Positions 26,192 to 36,000 of a DNA stretch of 64,000 nt are shown piece by piece (position 1 is the stretch's first letter; each line of letters begins with the position of its first letter). The position numbers and the translations under genes are program-made. Location: contig JBCCJA010000006.1 in assembly GCA_039045975.1 (NCBI GenBank), positions 1 through 64,000 of the forward strand. Direction: 5' to 3'. The DNA is from JBCCJA01 sp039045975. Lineage in GTDB: Bacteria; Planctomycetota; Planctomycetia; Planctomycetales; Planctomycetaceae. The notes under the pieces were generated by a model, which was given only the letters and a program-made list of their open reading frames with translations, was not told where the DNA came from and did not search any database.

Positions 26192-27715
26192 TCATTCCGG
26201 TTCCGACGTCCACGCGGGGAGCGACTCGTCGGTGTAACCCCGGCCCAGCCGGGTCAGATCGTCGAGCCGGACGATCCGCGGCGGGGACGTCGTCAGATCG
26301 ATGACCGCCTCGAACCGCGCGACCGGCAGCCCGTCGGCCCGCGGCGGCCGCCCGACCGCCTGGAACCGGAACACGCCGCCCCGGGTCGTCACGAACGGCG
26401 CGAAGCGGAGAAACGTCTCGAAATCGACGACGCCGGCGGTGACGAGGTTTCCCGGGGCCTGCCACACACCGGCCCCGTCGACGATCTCCGCAGCGATCGA
26501 TTCGGTCATACCCGGCAGGCCGAGCAGCGTCTCGACGGACGCGAAATTGAGATCGATGCGTCCTGCCGCCGACTCTGCCGACGAAGTCACGAGCAGGGCG
26601 TAAGCCTCGTCCGCGGCGGTCAGATCGGCCGACGACCAGGGGCTCGTGAGCACCTCGGTCGGCCCGCGACGCGACACCGTGACTTCGACGCGGGCATCGA
26701 CGAGTTCATAAATCGAACGCAGGGCGGCGTTCCCGCCGTTTTGGTCGCTTTGATCGGGTAACGGGCTCGCATTCAACAGCGGCGAGGCACGCCCGGAAGT
26801 TCCCGCCGCTGACGTCGACACGTCCTCCGACCCGCTCTCGGCCGGACCGTTTTCGAGATACGCGAGAATGAACTCGGCGACGTCCGCGCCGACGGCGGTC
26901 GCGAGGGCCTGTTCCCCCGCGGCGTCGAGCGCGTTCACGTCGATCAGCGGTTCTCCGTCGGGGGACAACACCGCCTCGCGGCCCGAGACGGTCACGTACT
27001 CCCGCCAGCCGGGCCACAGCACGCCGTCGGCGTCGTCGAGCGGCAGCCGGACGTCGCCGTCGTCCTCGGCGACGTCGAGCACGCCGTTGCGGTTCGCGTC
27101 CTCGCCGTACAGCAGGAAGGCGTCGATGTCCGGGATCGCGGCCAGATCATCGAGCGTCCGCAGCGGGGCGTTGCGGACGAGGAAGTCGCCGTCGTCCGAC
27201 TCGGTCCCGTACTCCCGCGGCGTCGCGTCGCCGTCGATGAAGTCGAGGATCGTGTCGGCGAGCGTGTCGGTCATCTCCGGCACGGCGAGCAGGACGGCCC
27301 GCTGCTCCTGCAGCGTCAGCGACGACGACGCCAACGCGTTGAGGTCGATCTTGCCCGACTCTCCACGCGGGCCGGCCCATAGGAACGGCTCGTCTTCGAA
27401 GAAGTCGGGGACGACAACGCGGAACGACGGTGCCGGAGTTTCGTCGTCAGCGACGAACACCGGGCCGTCGAACAGCCCTTCGTACGCCGCCAGGTCGAGC
27501 GGATCGAACTCGGCGTCGGTCATCACCGCGAGCGTCCGGTCGACCGCCGACAACGCCGCCTGCCGAGCCTGAGCCGCTGCGACCTGCCGGGCGACGAACG
27601 CCCGCTCGGTGACGGTCGCCTCGGCGAACCCGTAGATCGCCAGCGAAAGCAACACGACGACCGCCAACACGATCGGCAGGACGACGCCGCGGCGGCGGGC
27701 GGGACGACGACTCAC
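26192..27715 (-). CDS. gspK: GspK-like minor pseudopilin
   Basis: A 507-aa minor pseudopilin expected at the pseudopilus tip. The N-terminus RRPARRRGVVLPIVLAVVVL is a type III prepilin leader and helix lacking the usual Glu5, as is typical of GspK. The large body holds two helix-hairpin-helix-like blocks: LQEQRAVLLAVPEMTDTLAD with LRTLDDLAAIPDIDAFLLYG, and FASVETLLGLPGMTESIAAE. An acidic DANRNGVLDVAEDDGD loop may bind calcium. GTG at 27715 overlaps the gspJ stop (GTGA); the longer open frame to 27916 is a shadow of gspJ. It is larger than E. coli GspK (about 330 aa). Confidence 0.88.
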   Translation of the reverse strand: MSRRPARRRGVVLPIVLAVVVLLSLAIYGFAEATVTERAFVARQVAAAQARQAALSAVDRTLAVMTDAEFDPLDLAAYEGLFDGPVFVADDETPAPSFRVVVPDFFEDEPFLWAGPRGESGKIDLNALASSSLTLQEQRAVLLAVPEMTDTLADTILDFIDGDATPREYGTESDDGDFLVRNAPLRTLDDLAAIPDIDAFLLYGEDANRNGVLDVAEDDGDVRLPLDDADGVLWPGWREYVTVSGREAVLSPDGEPLIDVNALDAAGEQALATAVGADVAEFILAYLENGPAESGSEDVSTSAAGTSGRASPLLNASPLPDQSDQNGGNAALRSIYELVDARVEVTVSRRGPTEVLTSPWSSADLTAADEAYALLVTSSAESAAGRIDLNFASVETLLGLPGMTESIAAEIVDGAGVWQAPGNLVTAGVVDFETFLRFAPFVTTRGGVFRFQAVGRPPRADGLPVARFEAVIDLTTSPPRIVRLDDLTRLGRGYTDESLPAWTSEPE

Positions 27716-28530
27716 AGGGCCCCCTCCGCATCGCCGGCGGCGTCCTCGAAGCGAGACTCGGCGACCGCGAAGACGCGACGCAGCTCTATGACGTCGCCGG
27801 GCTCGGACGCGCCGGACACCGCGATGACAGGCACCGCGGCGACAGGTACCGCGACGGCCACTTCGATCGCCCGCGGGAGCATGCCGGTTACGTCGCTGTC
27901 CCAGTCGGCGTACCACTCCTCGCCGTCAAAGTAGGCGAACGCGAGCACGCCGCCCTCGGCCGGCAACTCGCCGTCGATCCAGACCCAAGTGTCGTCCTCC
28001 AATACGCCCGACACACGGATCGCGTCTTCGGCCTCGACCGCGAGGCCGTCGTCGGCGACGCCCCACAGGACCGTCCGCTGCCGTTGGGGCGGGGCGAACA
28101 TCTCCGCCTCGAACTCGATCTCCGACATCGCCGCCGCGGCCCCGGGCGGGCGTTCGACGAGCAACAGCAGGGACGTCTCGGTCCCGATCAGACGCGGCGG
28201 GTCGACGACCGCTTCGGCGTCGGTCAGTTCCATCGTCTCGACGGGTCCGTCCGAAAAACCGCTGAAGACCTGTGTGGCCAGCCCCTCCAAAAGCTCGGCC
28301 GGTTCGTCCGACGGGGCCTCCGGAACGATCGCCGCGATGTCGGCCCCGACCTCACGGAGCACGCCGCGGGCGGTCGCGACCGCCGCCATCGTCCCGGCCT
28401 GACGCGACTCGACCGAGTAAGCCAAGTAAATCGCCTGCATCACCGCGGCGGCGATAACGGACGACACCGCCGCCGCGAGCAGCAGCTCGAACAGTGTGAA
28501 GCCGCGACGGGCTGACCGGGTCGCCCTCAA
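27712..28530 (-). CDS. gspJ: GspJ-like minor pseudopilin, TTG start
   Basis: A 272-aa minor pseudopilin. The leader LRATRSARRG is followed by FTLFELLLAAAVSSVIAAAV, cleaved after Gly10, with Glu at mature position 5. The body is beta-rich with an acidic face (GVLEDDTWVWIDGELPAEGG). The start is a TTG at 28530 that overlaps the gspI stop (TTGA); no other start codon lies near the prepilin leader, and the open frame to 28692 is antisense-like shadow. It should form the tip complex with GspI and GspK. Confidence 0.87.
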   Translation of the reverse strand: MRATRSARRGFTLFELLLAAAVSSVIAAAVMQAIYLAYSVESRQAGTMAAVATARGVLREVGADIAAIVPEAPSDEPAELLEGLATQVFSGFSDGPVETMELTDAEAVVDPPRLIGTETSLLLLVERPPGAAAAMSEIEFEAEMFAPPQRQRTVLWGVADDGLAVEAEDAIRVSGVLEDDTWVWIDGELPAEGGVLAFAYFDGEEWYADWDSDVTGMLPRAIEVAVAVPVAAVPVIAVSGASEPGDVIELRRVFAVAESRFEDAAGDAEGAL

Positions 28531-28928
28531 AACACCAGCCCCGACTCGGACGACTCGGGCGGGACGAACAGCTGCCGGGCGAGCGACACGTCGGCGTCGA
28601 CCGTCCCCCGTGCGTCGGCGTGCCACACGCGGACGACGACGAGGGTGAGCGTCTCGAACTCGGTCTCGGCGAGGCCGACCTCGTACGACCATTGCGGCTC
28701 GCCGTCGTACGCGACCCGGTCGACCGCCTCCAGCGGCAACACGCCGGCGACCAACTCGTCGATCAAAGACTCGGCCCGCGTGACGGCCTCGAGTTCGTAG
28801 CGTGCCCGCGTCGACGCGACGCGGGCCGATTCCAGCAGCGACCCGAGCACCGCGAACGAGCCGGCAAGAATCGCCGTCGCGATCACGACCTCCAGCAGCG
28901 TCAGGCCGCGGCGGTCACGCCTCGTCAT
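28527..28928 (-). CDS. gspI: GspI-like minor pseudopilin
   Basis: A 133-aa protein with the short leader MTRRDRRG, cleavage before LTLLEVVIATAILAG, and Glu5 of the mature protein. The remainder (ARYELEAVTRAESLIDELVA then a beta-rich C-terminus) fits GspI size and layout, initiator of the pseudopilus tip. It overlaps gspH by 14 bases and gspJ by 4. Confidence 0.87.
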   Translation of the reverse strand: MTRRDRRGLTLLEVVIATAILAGSFAVLGSLLESARVASTRARYELEAVTRAESLIDELVAGVLPLEAVDRVAYDGEPQWSYEVGLAETEFETLTLVVVRVWHADARGTVDADVSLARQLFVPPESSESGLVF

Positions 28929-29427
28929 CGCCGCCCGCCGTGATCTCCGCGCGACCCGTCAACGCCGATATTTCGACGGTCAGCGTCCGACCCGAGTCGT
29001 CGACGACCGGCACCCGGCCGCCGCTCGACGAGCCGTCCGGGAAGAACAGCACCGCCGGAGACCAACTCAGATCTCGGTAATCGGACAGCCCGTCGCCGAG
29101 TTCCCACTCGGCCAAGCGGTCGGCGTCGTCGGCGACGTCGAACGCGATCGCGTCTTCGAGCGCGAACTCGATCGCGAACCCTTCGCCCTCCACCCCGGCG
29201 AGCAAAGCCGGGCCGCCCGACTCGCAGCGGACCCAGCGGACCTGGCCTTCGGAGAAGGCTGTCTCCCGGGCCTCGGCGAGCAGTGTCGCGACGCGAGCCG
29301 CCTGCCGGCGCAGGGCCGCCCTCTCGTAAATCGGGGCGGTCGCCGGGAGCACGACGGCCGCCAAGACGCACATCAGGCCCGCGACGAGCAGGACCTCCAG
29401 CAGCGTGAATCCGCCCCGGCGTGTCAC
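28915..29427 (-). CDS. gspH: GspH-like minor pseudopilin
   Basis: A 170-aa pseudopilin. The leader VTRRGG precedes FTLLEVLLVAGLMCVLAAVV with Glu5, then the helix continues (LRRQAARVATLLAEARETAF) into a beta domain typical of GspH/FimT (VRWVRCESGGPALLAGVEGE). GTG at 29427 overlaps the gspG stop (GTGA). A longer open frame reaches 30609, but it runs antisense through gspF and gspG in another frame and is a shadow. Confidence 0.88.
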   Translation of the reverse strand: MTRRGGFTLLEVLLVAGLMCVLAAVVLPATAPIYERAALRRQAARVATLLAEARETAFSEGQVRWVRCESGGPALLAGVEGEGFAIEFALEDAIAFDVADDADRLAEWELGDGLSDYRDLSWSPAVLFFPDGSSSGGRVPVVDDSGRTLTVEISALTGRAEITAGGDDEA

Positions 29428-29879
29428 GCGTCTTCCCAGTTGGTGACGTCGTCGCCGCCGCCCTGCTCGTCGATCCCGTTCGCCCCTTCGGACCAGATCG
29501 CCGGTTTGACCGACTCGGCCCGCGTGTTCGGGTACTCGTAATGGAGAGACTTGCCCCAGGCGTCCTTCGGGGCCGCTTCGAGGAGCGGCGAGACGGCGTT
29601 GCCGTCGTCGTCGGTCGTCGCCAGCAGCAGGTCGACGACCTCGTCCCCGCCGGTCGGGTACTCGCCGGCGTTGTCGGCCGCGTACAGCTTCAAAGCCTGC
29701 TCGAAGCCGTAGATGCTCGTGCGTGTCGCGTCCTCGTTCGCCTTCCGCTGACTGCCGAGGACGTTCGGCACGACCATCGCCGCTATCACCGCGAGGATCG
29801 CGAGCACGATCAGGACTTCGAGCAGTGTGAAGCCGCGGCGGCGGCTGCGACGCGAAAGGACGAGCGGGCGGCGGGTCAT
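29424..29879 (-). CDS. gspG: Major pseudopilin GspG
   Basis: A 151-aa major subunit of the pseudopilus. The leader MTRRPLVLSRRSRRRG is cleaved before FTLLEVLIVLAILAVIAAMV, with Glu5. The body has the GspG signature: RTSIYGFEQALKLYAADNAG, YPTGGDEVVDLL, then KDAWGKSLHYEYPN, and a C-terminal acidic calcium-type loop ending DDVTNWEDA. ATG at 29879 is chosen since the leader starts there and GCAGGAT lies upstream; the frame is open to 29984. It lies 117 bases after gspF, leaving room for extra regulation of this abundant subunit. Confidence 0.93.
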   Translation of the reverse strand: MTRRPLVLSRRSRRRGFTLLEVLIVLAILAVIAAMVVPNVLGSQRKANEDATRTSIYGFEQALKLYAADNAGEYPTGGDEVVDLLLATTDDDGNAVSPLLEAAPKDAWGKSLHYEYPNTRAESVKPAIWSEGANGIDEQGGGDDVTNWEDA

Positions 29880-29996
29880 CAGACGGATCCTGCGGAGAGA
29901 GCTTCGGGCGGGACGCTGCCGGGCGAGCCGACACATCAAAAGGTACCGCTCGGAAATCGGTCCCGACAACAACCGGTCCCGCATCGGTCCCTCCGC

Positions 29997-31244
29997 TTAA
30001 ACCAGGTTCGAGCTCTGAAGGATCGGTAAAAGCAGCGCCGCGACGATAAAGAGGACGACGGCGGCGAGCGCGAGCAGCATCACCGGTTCGAGCATCCGCA
30101 CGAGCAGGTCGAGCTGCCGCGCGGTCTGACGTTCCAGGCTGTCGGCGATGTCGACGAGGACTTTGTCGAGGCTGTTCGACTCCTCGCCGACGGCGATGCG
30201 TTCGATGATCGACGCCGGGAACCGCCCCGACTGCCGCAGCGGCCCGGCGAGCGACTTCCCGCTCGACAGGTTCGCCGCCGCCGACGCGACCGCCTCGGCG
30301 AGCACGGCGTTCCCGGTCGCGTTCTTGGCGATCTCCAGCGACCGCAGCATCGGCACGCCGTTCTTCAGCAGCGTGCCGAGGGCCCGACAGAACCGCGCGA
30401 TGCCGAGGCTGCCGAACAGCGGCCCGGGCCCGACCCGCTTCATGCCGATCTTGAATTCCGACAGCAGCAATCGATCGATCCGCAACGCCCCGGCCTCGCT
30501 CGCGCGGTACCGCATCAGCCCCCACGCCGCCGCGACGACCGCCGCCAGGCAGACCACCCAGTAACTCTGCAAGAAGTCGCTGATGCCCATCAGCGTCGTC
30601 GTCGCCCACGGCAGGCCGCCGCGGGCCTCCATGCGGTCGAAGATCGGCTGAAACCGCGGCACGAACTCGACGACCATCACGCCGACGACGAGCGTCCCGA
30701 ACGCGATCAGGAACACCGGGTACACGAGCGACCCGGTCACCTTCGCCCGCAGCTCGTTCTGCTGCGTCGTGAACACCGCGAGCCGTTCGAGCACGTCTTC
30801 GAGGAACGAACCCTCCTCACCCGCCTCGACGAGACTGACGACGAAGTCGCGGAACGTCCGCGGGTGCCGGCGGAACGCGTCGGTCAGCCGCTTCCCCTGC
30901 GAGACCTGCTCGATGACGTCGCCGAGCACGGCGCGGAGGGCTTTGTTCTCCGTCTGCCCTTCGATGAGCGCCAGCGACCTGAGCAGCGGCACGCCCGAGG
31001 TCAGCAGGTCGGACAGCTGCGAATAGAACATCGCCAACTGGCCCGACGGCACCTTGCCGGCCGCGGAACCGGTCACGCCCTGCGTCAGCCGCTTCGCGGC
31101 CCCGACCGGGGCCGGTTTGACCTGACTCGGGAACAACCCGCGGGAAGTCAACTGGCCGAGCACGTCCTGCTCGTCGGCCCCACTGAGCACCCCGTTCACG
31201 GCCCGCCCGGAGGCCTCGCGGGCCTGATAAGCGAACTCAGGCAC
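29997..31244 (-). CDS. gspF: Type II secretion inner-membrane protein GspF
   Basis: A 415-aa polytopic platform protein. The N-terminus MPEFAYQAREASGRAVNGVL is family-typical. Two GspF cytoplasmic domains occur at about 70-190 (FYSQLSDLLTSGVPLLRSLA, VVSLVEAGEEGSFLEDVLER) and about 275-390 (FCRALGTLLKNGVPMLRSLE, IIERIAVGEESNSLDKVLVD). Three membrane helices lie at about 170-195, 220-240 and 385-410. It anchors the GspE ATPase and promotes pseudopilus growth. Confidence 0.94.
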   Translation of the reverse strand: MPEFAYQAREASGRAVNGVLSGADEQDVLGQLTSRGLFPSQVKPAPVGAAKRLTQGVTGSAAGKVPSGQLAMFYSQLSDLLTSGVPLLRSLALIEGQTENKALRAVLGDVIEQVSQGKRLTDAFRRHPRTFRDFVVSLVEAGEEGSFLEDVLERLAVFTTQQNELRAKVTGSLVYPVFLIAFGTLVVGVMVVEFVPRFQPIFDRMEARGGLPWATTTLMGISDFLQSYWVVCLAAVVAAAWGLMRYRASEAGALRIDRLLLSEFKIGMKRVGPGPLFGSLGIARFCRALGTLLKNGVPMLRSLEIAKNATGNAVLAEAVASAAANLSSGKSLAGPLRQSGRFPASIIERIAVGEESNSLDKVLVDIADSLERQTARQLDLLVRMLEPVMLLALAAVVLFIVAALLLPILQSSNLV

Positions 31245-31263
31245 TGGGCTTCCTCACGGAAGC

Positions 31264-31359
31264 GGGCGAGGAGCGAATGGCGAGGAGCGAATAGGGAATA
31301 AATTGCCGGGGCATTCGACGCGAAAAAGCGACTCCTCGCTCCTCGCTCCTCGCTCCTCC
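31264..31359. repeat. Inverted array of CGAGGAGCGA-type repeats between gspE and gspF
   Basis: The left side (31264-31292) has two copies of CGAGGAGCGAAT, the right side (31331-31359) three to four copies of the complementary CTCCTCGCT unit. Together they could fold into a long hairpin in the mRNA between gspE (stop at 31362) and gspF (start 31244). It might be an attenuator, mRNA stability element or mobile repeat; nothing decides between these. Confidence 0.7.
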
Positions 31360-31361
31360 CT

Positions 31362-33062
31362 TCACGACACATCTCCCTTCGTCACCCGCGCGACCTCTTC
31401 CAGGCTCGTCACGCCGGCACGGGCGAGTTCGAAGCCGCTCTGGCGTAGCGTCGTCATGCCGGCCTGTTCGACGGCGTATTTGCGGATCGCCTCGCTGCCG
31501 CGGCCGTGGGACGTCAGGTCGCGGACGTGGTCGTCGACGACGAGCAGTTCGAAGATGCCCTGCCGCCCGCGGTAGCCGGTCTCGCGACACTCCCGGCAGC
31601 CGGCGGCGTGATAGAGCGGCCCGTCGTCGCCAGCAGACCATTCGAATCCCGGCGGCAGCTCCTCCGGCTTCGGCTCATACGCGGCCTTACACGCGGGGCA
31701 GAGTCGCCGGACGAGCCGTTGGGCGAGGACGCCCTCGACGGTGCTCGCCACCAGATACGGCTCGACGCCCATATCGACGAGCCGCGTCACCGAACCGGGC
31801 GCGTCGTTCGTGTGCAGCGTGCTGAAGACGAGATGCCCGGTCAGCGACGCCTGGATCGCGCTCTGGGCCGTCTCGCCGTCGCGGATCTCCCCGATGAGGA
31901 TCACGTCGGGGTCATGCCGCAGGATGCTCCGCAGCCCGGCCGCGAACGTTAGCCCGATCTTGGCGTGCACCTGGATCTGGCTGATGCCGGCCGACTGGTA
32001 CTCGACCGGGTCTTCGACCGTGATGACTTTCGTATCGGGGCCTTTGATCTCGTTCAGCGACGAATACAGCGTCGTCGATTTGCCCGAGCCGGTCGGCCCG
32101 GTCACGAGCACGATCCCGTGCGGCAGCCGGATCAGCTGCTCGAACGGCCGCCGGACCGACGCCGGCATGTCGAGATGGTCGAGGTCGAAGACCATGCGGT
32201 CCTTGTCGAGGAGCCGCATGACGACCCCCTCGCCGTGGACCATCGGGATGATCGAGACGCGGACGTCGATCTCCCGCCGGCCGATCCGGAGTTTGATCCG
32301 CCCGTCCTGCGGCAGCCGACGTTCGGCGATGTTCAGCCGAGACATGATCTTCAGCCGCGTCGTGATCGCCGAGCCGAACTGATGGATCTCCGGCGGGACC
32401 GGCTGCACCCGTAGCAGCCCGTCGACGCGGAAGCGGATCGTGAGCCCTTTCTCCTGCGGCTCGATGTGGACGTCACTCGCCTTCTGCTCGACCGCTTCGA
32501 TCAGCAGTTCGTTGACGAGCCGGATGACCGACGGCACCTGGGCCGACTGCGCGAGCTCGCCGAGGTCGTGGTCGAGGCTTTCGAGGAAGCCGGCTTCGTC
32601 GTCGTCCTCGTCGGTCTGCAGGCGGACCAACTCGTTGATCGTGTCGCCGCCGACGCCGAGGTGGTCCTTGATCTTTTCGAGCACCTCACGCTTCCGGCCG
32701 AGCACCGGCTTGAGCGCGAAGCCGCTCGCGGCGCTCAGGTCGTCGAGCGTCTCCAGCCGGGCCGGGTCGCCGACCGCGACGACGATGTGCCCGTTCTGCC
32801 GGTGCAGCGGCAGGCACTCGTGGCGGAAGATCGCCTTCGTCGGGAAGGCGTTGAGCAGGTCGCGGTCGACCTCGGCGTGCGAGACGTCGACGACGTCGAG
32901 CCCGAGCATGTCGCCAACGTGACTCAGCCAGCGGTCCTCGTCGAGCAGCCCGGCCTCGACCGCGGCCCGGTCGAGCCGCTCGCCGCCGGCCCGCTGTCGC
33001 AGGTCGGCCAGTTCGCCGGCCGAGAGCAGCCCGCCGTCCAGCAGCAGCGTCTCGACGTTCAT
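31362..33062 (-). CDS. gspE: Type II secretion ATPase GspE
   Basis: A 566-aa cytoplasmic ATPase powering pseudopilus assembly. The N-terminal MshEN-like domain spans about 1-130. The catalytic half holds Walker A GPTGSGKS (322-329), the Asp box (TVEDPVEYQ, about 348-356), Walker B DVILIGEIRD (386-395), the His box (LVFSTLHTNDA) and a four-Cys zinc site (C455/C458 with C489/C492). All needed residues are present. Its ATG overlaps the stop of the upstream gene (ATGA). Confidence 0.95.
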   Translation of the reverse strand: MNVETLLLDGGLLSAGELADLRQRAGGERLDRAAVEAGLLDEDRWLSHVGDMLGLDVVDVSHAEVDRDLLNAFPTKAIFRHECLPLHRQNGHIVVAVGDPARLETLDDLSAASGFALKPVLGRKREVLEKIKDHLGVGGDTINELVRLQTDEDDDEAGFLESLDHDLGELAQSAQVPSVIRLVNELLIEAVEQKASDVHIEPQEKGLTIRFRVDGLLRVQPVPPEIHQFGSAITTRLKIMSRLNIAERRLPQDGRIKLRIGRREIDVRVSIIPMVHGEGVVMRLLDKDRMVFDLDHLDMPASVRRPFEQLIRLPHGIVLVTGPTGSGKSTTLYSSLNEIKGPDTKVITVEDPVEYQSAGISQIQVHAKIGLTFAAGLRSILRHDPDVILIGEIRDGETAQSAIQASLTGHLVFSTLHTNDAPGSVTRLVDMGVEPYLVASTVEGVLAQRLVRRLCPACKAAYEPKPEELPPGFEWSAGDDGPLYHAAGCRECRETGYRGRQGIFELLVVDDHVRDLTSHGRGSEAIRKYAVEQAGMTTLRQSGFELARAGVTSLEEVARVTKGDVS

Positions 33063-36000
33063 CGGCCCCGCGGCCCCCGACCGCCCGTATCGCCCGGCCG
33101 TCCGCCTCCGCCCGGTCCGCGTCCCCCGCCGAAGCCGCCGGGCGGGCCGCCGCCAGGAGGCCCGCCGCCGCGGCCGGCGAAGATCTCCCGCATGCGGGCG
33201 CGGAACGCCTCGCGTTGGGCGTCGGTCGGACCGCCCCTGTTCTCGGAGGACTGATCCCGGTTCGACTCACGCCGTTCGTCGTCACGCGACGTCGACGAAG
33301 ACGACGTCCGCGTCCCGCCTCCCGTCGACGAGACCGAAACCTTCGGCAGGAGCGCGCTCAGCGTCGCGGACACTGTCGCCGCGTCGGTGTATTCCAGCCC
33401 GACGACACGGACCGTGCGGCGGGCCTCGCGGGCGGAATCGTCGAGCGTCCGTACGAGGCCTTCGACCTGGCGGAAGACGGCCTCGTCGGACGACACGACG
33501 AGTTGGCTCGTCGACTCGTCGATGCCGACCGTCATCTGGCCCGGCACGGTGTAGGTCTCGTTATCGCCGCGGCCTTCGCCGCCGCGTCGCTGCTGCGGCA
33601 GCATGTCGGCGAAGACGTCTTTGACGACCGCGGCGACCTCCTCAACGTCGGCGTACTCGACCGGGATCGTCCGCGGCACGCGGTCGCGGAACGTGGGCGG
33701 CAGGTCGGTCGAGTCGAGCAGGGAGAGCAACTCCTTCACGGCCCGCACCTGGTCGGCCGGGCCGGTCACGAAGAGCGCATTAAGCCGCGTCTCGGCAACG
33801 ATCTTCAGCGGCTCGACGGCCGGGGCGAGGCCGGACGGGGCGGACAGCGACGGGAGCGTTGACGGGAAGAACTCGCGGAGCGTCGCCGCGGTCGTCTCCG
33901 CGTCGGACGCCTTGAGATAGAAGACCGAAAAGACGGTCGACGTGCCGGGCGAGTCGCCGAGCAGCGTCGCGAGGATGCTCTCAAGCCGATCGAGTTTCTC
34001 CTCGTCACGCGACACGAGGCTGAGCCCGTCCTCGGTGACGATGACCGACACGTCACCGCCTCCGGTAGACGGCACGTCCGCGGGCCGTCCGGCGCCGTCG
34101 GCGACGCCGTCATCTTGGACGGTCCGCGACGATGCCGTTCCACGATCGACCGCGGGACGCACACGCACGCGGCGTGTTGCGGCCTCGCGGCCCCGGGAGC
34201 CGGCCGGGCTTCCCTCCGTCATGCCGGCCTGCGGCCCGAAGTCGGCCGGTGCTTCGACGCCGTCGGTCTTGGCCGCCGGCGACGCCGTTTCCGCCGCCCC
34301 GCTGCGGTCGATGATTTTCAACGGCTCGTCGTTGCCGGCGGACCATACCTGCTGCAGCAGCCGGGCGATTTCGGCCGGGTCGCGTCCGCCGAGCGGCACA
34401 CGCCGGACCGGCCCGCGGGACCGCGTCACGGCTGCGCCGCCCCCGTCGCCGATCTCTCCCAACTGGGCGAGGATCGTCCGCACCTGCAGGAGCTGCTCGG
34501 AGCTGCCGCGGAACAGCAGCCGTCGGCCCGAAGGGTCGGGCTGCAGCGCCGGGGCGTCGTCGCCTTCGGACGTGAACATCGCCGAGATCGTGACCGCCGT
34601 CGTGTACGCATCGAGCGTCGCGAGCGGGATCACCTCCGCGACGACCCCGCCGCCCTTCCCGTCCATCGTGCGGATCAGCCCCGCGATCTCCGCGTGCCGG
34701 TTGGCGGTCGTGACCACATGGAGCAGATCGATCTGACGGTCGCGATTGACGATCAACCCCGGATAAATCGTCTTCAGCGTCTGCGACAGCTGTTCGAGGT
34801 CGGCGTCTTCGACCTTGTAGACCGCCAGATACGGCCCCGAGACCTCGTCACGGACCTCGCCCTCGTCCGGGACGTCGAGCTCCGCGACGGCCTGCCGCGC
34901 GATCTCGACGCCGGCCGGCGTCGCCGTCACGAGCAGCTGGTTCGAACGCTCGTCGATCGCGACGTGCGCCTGCAGGTCGACGTCTTCGGGCGGCGCCGAC
35001 TCGCCGCGGCCGCCGCCGCGGCCGCCCATCATCCGCTGCATGAACTCCATCGCGCGACGCGGGTCGATGTTCCCGCGGCCGCTACTCCCGCCGGTCTGGT
35101 CTTCGGTCTCTATGCCGAGCAGTTCGCGGACGATCGGCTCGAGGTCGGCCGCCGCCGCGTGACGCAACTTGAACGCCGCGAACGTCAGCTCGTACGGCTC
35201 GGGCGGGCGGACCGCCTCGGAGACGTACGCGGCGATCTCGGCGACGTTCCCCGCGACGTCGGTGACAACGATCCGGTTCGAATTCCCCAGCGACACCACC
35301 ACGCCGTAGGGACTGAGCAGTTCCTTCGCGTCGTCGACGAAGTCTTCGGCGGCGACCGCCCCGGTCGGCAGCATCACGCGGACGAACCGGTTCCGCGGCT
35401 GACCGGCGAGCGACGCGGCCTCGACCGTCGGGACCAACGCCGACGGGACGCCGTCCCGCAGATCGACGGCGACGAGAAACCGGTCGCGGCGGAACAGCGC
35501 GTAGCCGCGTTGCAACAGGTAGCCGTTCAGCACGTCGAGTGCTTCGCCGGGCGTATACGACTTCTCGTCGAGATAGCTGAACGACCCGGGCGGGACGTTC
35601 TCCAGGTCGAGCGTCAGGCCCGCCGCCTTTGCGAACAGCGAGAGAACGTCGTCCCACGGGGCGTTGCGGAAATTGAACGTCAGCGTCGTCGCGCCGCCGT
35701 CGCCTACGACGCCGGCCAGTCCCTCCCCGCCGAAGTCCGACACGACCGGTCCGCCGGGGCCGGAGTCTTCCGGGCCGAGCAGTTCGAGCAGGCCCGCGAC
35801 GGCTTCGTCGGCCGTCGGCGTTTCCGCCGCGGCCGTCTCGACGGCCGGACCGTCATCCGGCCCCGCCGCGTCCGCGACCGCGGGCGGGGCCGCTTCGTCG
35901 TCCGTCCGCCGCGGTCCGTCCCGTCGCCCGCGAGGGACGCCGGTGTCGGCCGCGATCGCCGGCGAAGGCTCGCCGAGCGAAGCCTCCCATGCCGACCGCT

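Noticed and set aside
28915..30609. 564-aa continuous frame covering gspF, gspG and gspH
   Set aside because: Only its last 170 residues look like protein (GspH). The rest is out of frame with gspF and gspG.
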